Assembly (NCBI GenBank): GCA_029582165.1
Contig: CM055884.1
Coordinates: 20,024,537 to 20,088,536, forward strand
DNA length: 64,000 nt
Reading direction: 5' to 3'
Source: Portulaca oleracea
Lineage: Eukaryota > Streptophyta > Magnoliopsida > Caryophyllales > Portulacaceae
Position 1 is the first letter of the stretch, and every line of letters begins with the position of its first letter. Below are positions 56,057-64,000 of the stretch, one piece after another. Below the pieces are notes generated by a model, which worked only from the letters and a program-made list of their open reading frames with translations, did not search any database and was not told the DNA's origin. The position numbers and the translations under genes are program-made.

Positions 56057-56830
56057 TTGTCTGTACGTGGAACTGCAAAGGGTTGGGTGAAGTGGAGACC
56101 TCTGTAGTTCCATATCTTAGATGGATTCCCCGCTATGTTTTCCCTAATGTCTTTTATCAGTTTGATGTAAAACCTCTATAGAGGTTGCTAGGAAGAAACT
56201 AAGACTAGTAGATTTTGAATGTGTGGCAGGGTAGATGCCATAGGAAGAAGTGAGGGTTTGGTTGTCTTTTGCAAGAAGTCGATAGACATGGTGCCTGTTG
56301 TTATTAGTAGTAATTTTGATTTATGTAAGATCAATGAAATGGGAGCAAGTTTTAAGTACTACTGTTTTGTTTATGGGTCTCCAAAACCTCATAAGAGGGG
56401 GAAAGTATGGCAAGATATTGCGTCTGTCTATAAGGAGATAACATCACCCCTTATCTTAATGGGGGATTTCAACCAGGTTGAATACCGACACCAAAAATTT
56501 GGGGGGGGGGCGCTCTAGGGTTATACAAGGGCATTCAGAATTTCAGACCTGGAAGAATGAGCTGGAGTTGGGGGAGATTCCTGCGATCGGGGTTCAATTC
56601 AAGTGGTCTAACAACAGGCAATAAGACCAACTCATCCTGGAAACTTTGGACAGAGGATATGCTAATCAGGCGAGTTTTCTGAAGTTTCCTAACTTGTATA
56701 TACAAAAACTGCCTATTCTTTTTTCCGACCACAGTCCAATTATCTTATATGAGGAGGTGAAGGATAAAAAAGGAGTAGACGGTATCAAGTGGAAACATGA
56801 GCATTGCAAGTTGGGGAACTCAGAAACATC
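56053..56830 (+). pseudogene. LINE 2 ORF2 endonuclease
   Basis: The start ATG at 56053 overlaps the ORF1 stop as ATGA. Motifs in order are TWNCKGLGE, LILMGDFNQVE, LDRGYANQ and FSDHSPIILY, the catalytic and His/Asp residues of the endonuclease family. The part between WNCKG and the 56219 frame is shortened and shifted, and the usual E-TK motif is not recognisable. Confidence 0.85.
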
Positions 56831-58460
56831 CTAGCTAATGAATGGAGGAATGGGGATAGAAGAGTGAATTGTGTCTATGATGTCGTTAAGGACCTTAGAG
56901 GTCTGCGTGGAACATGCAAACACTGGTGCCTGGATGGGAAAAAGAAGTTAAGGGAGCCAGTTGACAATGCGCTGGAAACACTTGCGGTAAGGCATGATGA
57001 TCTACACCATGGGGATCTAGAGGAGTTGGGGTTGGGCTTTTCTAGTATTCAAGCCTACTGCAAGCAAAAAGGTGAGAGCTCAAACACTTTGATTCTTGCA
57101 GATGAGTACTTGAGGCAAAGGGTGAAGGCAAAGTGGGTTCAAGAAGGGGATTAGATGAAAAAAATTTTCTTCAGGAGTTTTAAGCATAGAAAGGCCTGCA
57201 CCAAGATAAAGAGACTACAGTTTGAAGGGAGGTGGTGCGCAGAAGAGGAGGATATGATGAATGGAGTGACTAACTATTTTCAAAATCTATTCAAACACTA
57301 GGGAGCATAACATCAACTGCAGCAAAGAGTTTCAAATAGGATCCTGGGAAACTACACGAAAAGATTGACAGCCTTGGATAAGGATCTCTTAAGCTGTCCT
57401 TTTAACAGGGAGGACCTTTACACAGATGTATCCCAATTAGGGGCGCACAAAGCGCCAGGACCCGATGGTCTTCCTGCAGCTTTCTACCAGGTGATGTGGC
57501 CGGTTATAGGTGAGGAAGTCAGCTCGGTAGTAGTCCAAATGCTAAATTTAGAGTCCTTGCTACGAGAGATAAACACAACGTTTATAACGTTGATCCCCAA
57601 GAAAACTAACCCCATGGAAGTCACCGATTATAGGCCAATTAGCCTATACAATGTGATCTACAAATTAGTCTCAAAGTGCCTGGTCAATCGATTGCGACGG
57701 ATCGTCCAAGAGATGGTGGACGTGACACAGAATGCCTTTGTGCCCAGCGGAATGATTGGGGACAGTTGCCTTATCGCACACGAGGTTCTAAGCTATATTA
57801 AAGGAAAGAAATGCGGTAGGAAACTGGCAGCAATCAAAGTTTATATAAATAAAGCATATGATAGAATCTCATGGTCATTCCTAAGGAATGTGTTGGAGCG
57901 GCTAGATTTCCCTGCTCACTAGGTTCAGCTCATAATGGAATGTGTCACAACGGTCAGATATTCTGTCCTAGTCAACGGCAACCCATCTCTAACAATAATA
58001 CCAGAGGCTGGGCTAAGGCAAGGAGACCACTTTCCCCATATTTGTTCAATTTTTTCCTGGATGTACTCAGCGAAGTCCTCAAACAGGAGCAGTGTCACAA
58101 GCACATCAAAGGGATTAGAGTGGCGAGAGGCATCCCAGAACTGACACACATGTTCTTTGCGGATGACTCGATCTTTTTCACTAAAATCACCGCCAGCTAT
58201 TGCCTGAATCTCAAGCGAACTATTGATGACTTTTGTTTGGCTTCGGGTCAAGAAATTAATGTAAACAAATCCCAGGTACGGTTTCTCCAAATACAGTAGA
58301 GGAAGAAAGGGAAGGCATCAAGGTCATCTTTGGGTATCAGTTAGAAGAAGCCTTCACGAAGTATTTAGGTGTACCCCTAGTGATACAAAAGAATAAGGTC
58401 AATCAATTGGGTTTCATGTTGGATGCTATCACAGCTCGGCTAAGCAACTAGAAGCCAAGT
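56831..58460 (+). pseudogene. LINE 2 ORF2 reverse transcriptase
   Basis: It contains RVKAKWVQEGD, then KAPGPDGLPAAFYQ, TLIPKKTNPMEVTDYRPISL, NAFVPSGMIGDSCLIAHEVL and motif A. Motif A reads AIKVYINKAYDRISW: the first catalytic Asp (usual V-D-I/M) is Tyr. A stop at 57922 is followed by a shifted frame with GLRQGD and PLSPYLFNFFLDVL in another frame, then motif C, MFFADDSIFF (about 58150-58179). Stops occur at 57153, 58299 and 58449. Confidence 0.88.
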
Positions 58461-59690
58461 CTTTTGTCCCCTGCGGGCAGGCTGGTGTTGATTAACTTAG
58501 TCTTGTCGGCACTACATCAACACATACTAGCAATTTTCAAAATCCCTGTAGGGGTAGCTAGGAAGATAGATGCAATAATGGTGGATTTCTTCTGGTGGAC
58601 GTCGGCGGGCAATAAAGGACATCATTGGGAGAAGAAGGAGACTCTGTTCACGGCGAAAGGACTTGCGGGTCTGGGTGTTCGTAAAGTGGAGTGGACGAAT
58701 GATGCTTTGTTGGCTAAGCAGGCATGGAGATTACATCAACAACTAAACTCGGTTCTAAGTAAAATTTATAAGGGGAGGTACAAAACCCATTCTCCTTTAC
58801 TAGCTCAAAGATCTTGTGTAGGATCTTGGGGATGGTGAAGTTTAGTGGGGGCAGCCAAGAAAGCGCAAGACCAAATTAAGGTTAGAATTGGTAATGGCAG
58901 AAGCACGGCGGTCATGAACGATCAATGGGTACGATGGTCTGGGGTTCAACTGAAGCCAGGCATGTCAGCCCAGGAATGGGAAGGCAAGCTTGTAGCAGAT
59001 TTGATGGAAGGATAACCTAGGAGATGGAATCGAGCTCTGATCCAAAACACATTCATGGAGAAGGCATCTAAGGAAATTATAGCTTTTCCGATCAGAGAAA
59101 TGGAGGTGGAGGATTCTTACTATTGGGGCTTGACAAAGGGATGGACAATACACAGTGAAGACGGGTTATGCATTACAATGGATGAAATCCAAAAACTTAA
59201 CCTCAGAAGAGTTGGCTCGTCTAGCTCAAGACCCTGAGTTTGTCATATGGAAGAGGATTTGGTCAGTGAATGATCCACCCAAGTGGAAGGAGTTATTCTG
59301 GAAGACGATGAAGGATGCTTTGCCACTCCTTGCTAAGAGGGCAATCTGGGATAGGGAGGAGGATGGGCTCTGTAACCTTTGTGGGAGTGGTGCAGAGACA
59401 GTGGTACACCTTTTCAGAGATTGCACATGGGCCAAACATATCTGGTTTGTATCTACACGGGGATTCATCAATCAGGATAATACTACAGTGAGTTATACCT
59501 AATGGATTTACAATTGGATTAATTTCTTATGGAATGTGCAGGGCAATGGGAGAGATCTTTGTAAAGAATTCTTGGGTATCCTCTAGATTATTTGTATTGC
59601 GCGAAATATAAGGGTTGTCCAAAACAGGATACTAGATGCAGTGGAGCTCCTCGACAGATTGAAGTCCGAAATTGCAGCCATGTCCTAGAC
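58461..59690 (+). pseudogene. LINE 2 ORF2 connection region and zinc finger
   Basis: It contains LLSPAGRLVLINLVLSALHQ, FFWWTSAGNKGHHW and GLGVRKVEWTNDALLAKQAW, then the zf-RVT domain with WKELFWKTMKDALPLLAKRA and CNLCGSGAETVVHLFRDC (CCHC). There are stops at 58838, 59014 and 59500. Confidence 0.82.
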
Positions 59691-59779
59691 TCGGAGGCAA
59701 GCAGGACTAGGAATCAGGGGAGAAGGAATAGATAAGAGCAGAGGGGTTGGCGAAGACCTTGTTTTTGTGTGGGAAGTCA

Positions 59780-59935
59780 GTGGGGATCAAGGGGAAGTGA
59801 CGGTGTTCACATGTGATGGGGCATGGGATCATAAGACGATGGTGGGAGGAATAGGCTGGACAGCTAAAGTGGGCAATGATAAGATTTAGGAGGAAGGAAG
59901 GAAGGTTTTAGGATCTTCAACTTTTCCTTAACAAT
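59780..59935 (+). pseudogene. LINE 2 RNase H relic
   Basis: VTVFTCDGAWDHKTMVGGIGWTAKVG matches the opening strand of the plant-type RNase H (first catalytic Asp in the DGAW motif) found at the C-terminus of some plant L1 elements. A stop follows within 10 residues, and the remaining catalytic part is missing before the 3' end. Confidence 0.7.
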
Positions 59936-59997
59936 GTTTTCTTCGTTGTTCTGTCTACGCTACCAAAAAAAATATTAAAAAAATTCAACTTTTTCAT

Positions 59998-60282
59998 AAA
60001 CCCTTATATATTAGAAGAATACTGCTTACATTTTTATATCTTCTCAACTTTACATTAGCAAAATTACGCAAGATCTATTGTTATTATAATTTCTTTGAAT
60101 AATATTATGACGGCGCTGGTATCAAGGTCCAATAACTAATAGTGGTCCTCGACCTTTCCTACAAAATTTTAGTGCCTATAATAATTGGTATTGATTTTTG
60201 CTGGAGATATATTTAATTCATCTAATATAGACCACACAAGTTTCCCCGTCCATACAAAAGCAAAAGTTCTATATTTTGAATA
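59998..60282. other. AT-rich sequence without recognisable feature
   Basis: No coding frame, repeat end or RNA gene seen. Confidence 0.6.
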
Positions 60283-60523
60283 CTACTCCTGTTCTTTTTT
60301 ATATGTCATTTATGATTTTCAGTGTCAATTTTGAATCAATAATTTTTAATATAAAATTTTTATAAAAAAAATACATTATCATACTTTTTAAATAGTATTT
60401 TTCATTAAGAATCTAATAACATCAATTTTGCATGATGAATCATTATACAAATTAAGATATCAACGGTCAAAACTTTTAACACAATTTCTTAGGCGACAGA
60501 TAAATAAAAACGGAGGTAGTAGT
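60283..60523. mobile_element. Stowaway-like MITE
   Basis: Flanked by TA. The left end CTACTCCTGTTCTTTTTTAT pairs with the right end, which on the other strand reads CTACCTCCGTTTTTATTTAT, near the Stowaway consensus CTCCCTCCGT. About 240 bp, non-coding. Confidence 0.7.
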
Positions 60524-60548
60524 ACAGAATGCCCGTGCTTTGTACGGA

Positions 60549-61210
60549 CTAGAAATTATAGTTCTGTAATATACATTTGGAGTGATAAATTACGTTAAAT
60601 TTATTATATTAAGTAGATATTGTCTTATATTATAACAAATATGAAAACTTACAAACAATAATACAATATTATGTAATTTATATATAGTATTATATATATT
60701 TATTTTTCAAACACAATGTATAATAATTTAGTTTTCATACTACCATAAAATCCTTTAAAGATTGTCGATCGTATGTTAAGAATTTAACAATTTTATTGTA
60801 CAAATATTATAATTGTATCAAAATATATTCACATAAAACTAAAAGAACATTTTATTATCAAATAACTTCTGACCTGTATTTATCTGAATTTGAAATACAC
60901 GCGATCATATTTGCCTAAACACGGAAAACACCCAAGTCATATTTTTAGAGTGAAATATACCTGAAACCAATATACACACGACCCATATTTACCCTAAAAA
61001 GAAAATTTCACTACTAAAGAACATCTGAACCGTATTTACCAGAATTTGAAATACACCCGAGTTATATTTTTAGAGTGTACCCAAAATCAAAATACACCCA
61101 ACATATGTAACCCTAACCAAATATACAATCAGCCTATATTGCTTAGTTATTCTACTAATTGTAATTATTATATTTAAAGACAAAATAGTAAATTCGTGCG
61201 TAAATATAAG
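60549..61210 (+). repeat. 0.6-kb repeat X, copy 1
   Basis: It begins CTAGAAATTATA and is alignable over its whole length to 62401-63010. The second half holds degenerate units of about 31 bp with AAATACACCCGA and TATTTACC. Just before it stands a small hairpin, CCGT-GCTTTGT-ACGG, then ACTAG, similar to a Helitron 3' end, but termini on the other side are not found. Confidence 0.65.
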
Positions 61211-61563
61211 CAAATAAACGGACAAGTTAAGCTTCACATCAACAACAATCAAACTCTCCTTTTTGTAATAGTTATTAATTAAAGGAAACAGTGCCAAGTT
61301 CCCTCGTAAATTAAAAGGAGCCGCACTACGGTATGAAAGTGGAGCACCCTTTAGGACTAATAATGCACGTTCGCTTGCATCGAGGGGCATTTTCTTAAAC
61401 TTTATAGCCCTATAAAAACAACTTTGTGATTATCTTTTCTACTGTTAGCAATTCCCACCACTGCAAATTCTTTCAAAATTACTTTTTCATCATCACGATT
61501 CTAAAACTTTTTTGAAGGAAAAGGAGAAGAGAATAAATCAAACGTGCAGCTTTAAATACAATT

Positions 61564-61769
61564 AAAATCTGAAAACTTAGAGTCTTCAATTTTTAAATGT
61601 ACAGAATAGTGAAAATTATTATAACTGAAATCATAGTGAAAATTATTTTTATAAAAAGTTTATAATAAAATCTGAAAACTTAGAGTTTTCAATTTTTAAA
61701 TGTACTGAATAGTGAAAATTATTATAACTAAAATCATAGTGAAAATTATTTTTATAAAAAGTTTATAAT
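61564..61769 (+). repeat. Tandem duplication of 103 bp
   Basis: Two adjacent copies starting AAAATCTGAAAACTTAGAG at 61564 and 61667 differ at only a few positions. Confidence 0.85.
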
Positions 61770-61839
61770 ATTATTTTTATAAATAGATATTAATAGTAAA
61801 CAATAGTAAGGTCATCTTCTTTGGATGAGTTATTTTCAA

Positions 61840-61985
61840 GTTAGGACAGGTAGGTTATCATAAGTTAGGATAAGTTAACATGTTTTTTTGGAAAATTGTG
61901 TTTTCAGAGTATGTTTTTTTGGGGGAATTGTGTTAAGTTAAGATAAGTTAGAATAAGTTACGATAAGTTAAGTTTAACTTGAAAA
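61840..61985 (+). repeat. Degenerate (ATAAGTTA)n motif cluster
   Basis: ATAAGTTA with G/A-rich spacers recurs about six times (61860-61885 and 61936-61972), with two T-runs between the groups. Confidence 0.6.
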
Positions 61986-62400
61986 AAGAATATGACTAGC
62001 TCTGTCAAACATAAAATTTAAGTTACCTTAAATTACCAATTAAGAGCAATTATTGAAACTAAATTTTTACTCGTATATTGTCAAACATTTTAGATTTTAA
62101 GTTTAATTATTGAAACTAAACCGTTACTCGTATATTGTCATTCATTTTATAGTAGATTTTAAGTTTAAATAGTAATGAATCAATTTTTATGAAACCAGAC
62201 CAGCTAGCTAGGTGGCCTATTGAGATTTTGACTCGAGCGGTTGATATTTTATAGGTGGAACAACACCAAAATGGATATATGCTTGCTATTCTCACAGCTT
62301 GACCATTTTTTAATGGAGAATTTTATAGTTGTCATCATGACGATCGTGGTAATAAAAACAAGTTTATTGACATTAGAAAAGAATGTTTGTGCAGGCACAA

Positions 62401-63010
62401 GCTAGAAATTATAATTTTGCAATATAAATTTGGTGTAATAATGTACATTAAATTTATTATATTAAGTAGATAAATTTATTATATTAAGTAGATATTACAT
62501 TAGATTATAATGAATATGAAAAATTACAAATAATAATTTAATATTGTGTAATTTATTTATAGTATTATATTTATTTTTCAAATATAATTTACAACAATTT
62601 AGTTTCCATACAAACATAAAATCCTTTAAAGATTGTCCTATGTTAAGAACTTTGTATTGTCAAAGAATATCTAACCCGTACTTACCTAAATTTGAAATAC
62701 CCCCCATCGTATTTACCTAAACCCGAAATACACCTGATTCATATTTTTATAATAAAATTTACCTGAAACCAAAACACACCCGACCTGTATTTACCTTAAA
62801 AAGAAATTTTTACTATCAAAGAACATTTGACCCATGTTTACTTGAATTTGAAATACACCCGGGTCATGTTTTTAAAGTGAAATTTACCCGAAATGGAAAT
62901 ACACCCAACCTGTGTTTTCTCTAACCAGATATACAATCGACTTTCATATTGCTTAGTTATTGTACTCGAGGGTAAAAGAGTGAATTCGTACGTGAACACG
63001 AGCTAAAGGC
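62401..63010 (+). repeat. 0.6-kb repeat X, copy 2
   Basis: Direct repeat of 60549-61210. It has an extra duplicated 20-bp block (AAATTTATTATATTAAGTAG) near its start and at least five of the ~31-bp units, some of which read as dyads (AAACACACCCGACCTGTATT type). No frame is conserved between the copies. Confidence 0.65.
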
Positions 63011-63198
63011 AAGCTGCTAATTAATTATTTTTTTGACGGTGCTAATTAATTATTATATCCAAGAGTAAAATAGTAAATTTGTGTTGAAGTGTTGAACACA
63101 AGTAAGCAAGTAGGCAGGCCGAACAACAAAACACAAAAATGAACTTCTTATTTTATTATAAAGTATATGATATGATATATCATATATATGATATGATG

Positions 63199-63450
63199 AT
63201 ATGTGTCAATTTTTATCTTCATTATTAATTTTTTGTATTTAGTACAATATTATCAAATTTATTTTCTTGATTAAAAAACATTTTATGATTTTTTTAAAAT
63301 TTAATTACCTTAAATCTAAGTTTTAGCCTAGTAAACAAGCATATTTTCAAAAATATTTATTTTAATTTTTTTAAATAAATAAAATTTTTAAAAATATATT
63401 TTCCAATAAATAAAATAACTAATGATAAGATAAAACTTGACACATATACG
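63199..63450. mobile_element. TIR element Y, copy 1
   Basis: TGTGTCAATTTTTATCTT at the left end is repeated, inverted and slightly diverged, at the right end (AAGATAAAACTTGACACA). It is AT-rich and non-coding. Together with copy 2 it forms a 373-bp tandem period. Confidence 0.6.
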
Positions 63451-63471
63451 AATATTATTTATTTTACTTAG

Positions 63472-63545
63472 AATGATTGTCATGATTGACAACCACTATA
63501 AGTGCATCCGTTGGAAAAACTTATAGTGGTCGTCAACTATGACAA
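63472..63545. repeat. Long hairpin between Y copies
   Basis: Arms of about 28 bp (GATTGTCATGATTGACAACC... and its inverted partner ending ...CAACTATGACAATC) with three mismatches surround a 17-nt centre. A single arm recurs at 63857-63885. Confidence 0.75.
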
Positions 63546-63571
63546 TCACCACAATGAAAACAATGTTTATC

Positions 63572-63840
63572 GATACATGTTTCAACTTTTATCTTAGTCA
63601 TTCTTTATTTTTATTTTGTACAATATTATAAAATATATTTTCTTAATTAAAAAACTTTTTATGAAAATTTTAAGATTTAAATATCTTAACTCTAAGTTTT
63701 AGCCTAGTAAACAACCATATTTTGAGAATTATTTATTTTAATTTTTTAAAATAACATAACATTTAAAAAATATATTTTACAATTTACATTAAATAAAATA
63801 GCTAATGGTGAAGATAAAAATTGACACATATATCAATAAA
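63572..63840. mobile_element. TIR element Y, copy 2
   Basis: Ends CATGTTTCAACTTTTATCTT and AAGATAAAAATTGACACATA are inverted repeats. The body aligns with copy 1 (shared AGTTTTAGCCTAGTAAACAA). Confidence 0.6.
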
Positions 63841-64000
63841 ATTTATTTTACTAATGGTGGTTGTCATAGTCAACAACCACTATAAGTACATCCATTTCCT
63901 AAATAAAATAGTTCGGGAACAACGTTTAGAATAACTTTTAGCATTTTGACCAGTCAAAACGCTACTTTATCAATTTTATTAGATGTTTGGTGCAAACGCA

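Larger units (their letters stand above)
52939..59980 (+). mobile_element. L1-type LINE 2
   Basis: It has a 5' leader with AGAGAGAGAAGG, ORF1 with DUF4283-like and zinc-knuckle regions, ORF2 with endonuclease, RT, zinc finger and an RNase H relic, then an A-rich end (CCAAAAAAAATATTAAAAAAA). CTTTTT(TTT)CAT at 52928-52938 and CTTTTTCAT at 59989-59997 may be the target duplication. It is about 7.0 kb, close to full length but with many stops and frameshifts. Confidence 0.87.

Noticed and set aside
60532..60548. Helitron 3' end (hairpin plus CTAG) before repeat X
   Set aside because: The arms are short, the base after CTAG is A instead of T, and no TC start or empty site could be identified.

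Overview
The window is repeat-rich nuclear DNA of a flowering plant, probably a eudicot. Everything recognisable is a transposable element; I found no host gene, tRNA, rRNA or CRISPR array. Indicators are plant-type Ty3/gypsy and Ty1/copia LTR elements with initiator-tRNA-Met primer sites, Tat/Ogre-like LTRs with a tRNA-Arg-like primer site, two plant L1-type LINEs, a Helitron and Stowaway-like MITEs. The species cannot be fixed from this sequence.

Layout. 1-14538: a non-autonomous, gag-only LTR element (TR-GAG type) arranged LTR-internal-LTR-internal-LTR, with LTRs of about 3.9 kb. It interrupts a minus-strand Ty3/gypsy element (outer gypsy) whose RT/RNase H lies at 14539-15923 and whose protease, gag, primer site and 5' LTR lie at 38699-42021. 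The two halves are separated by a 22.8 kb insertion (15924-38693, TSD GTCTC): a LARD-like element without coding capacity. Its 3' LTR was later invaded by a MITE, by a Helitron (itself carrying a Stowaway-like MITE), and by a LINE whose ORF1 carries an RRM domain. That LINE's reverse transcriptase is split by another gypsy element (30004-35453, TSD ATCTC). Insertions are therefore nested four deep.

42022-52640: a second mosaic. It holds a second copy of the same MITE, a minus-strand copia 3' LTR (43421-44142), and a plus-strand Tat-like LTR (44686-49010) broken by a solo LTR (45303-48100, TSD ACCCT) that contains another solo LTR (45701-47339, TSD TGTGA). Next comes a minus-strand Tat-like 3' LTR (49760-51452) preceded by its polypurine tract and two tandem arrays. 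52939-59997: a second L1-type LINE with classical ORF1 (zinc knuckle), endonuclease, RT and a vestige of RNase H, all decayed. 60000-64000: AT-rich DNA with MITEs, two copies of a ~0.6 kb repeat and short tandem duplications.

The least expected structural signal is in the LTR promoters. In at least six sequence-unrelated LTRs a group of short perfect or near-perfect dyads (5-9 bp arms, 3-8 nt loops) sits upstream of the TATA box. Arms differ between families but co-vary within them. In one element the 5' and 3' LTR differ by a matched change in both arms. Almost every coding region is broken, so proteins are annotated as pseudogenes. Differences between the copies of the 1-14538 array are concentrated in C/G-rich blocks and may partly be consensus errors.
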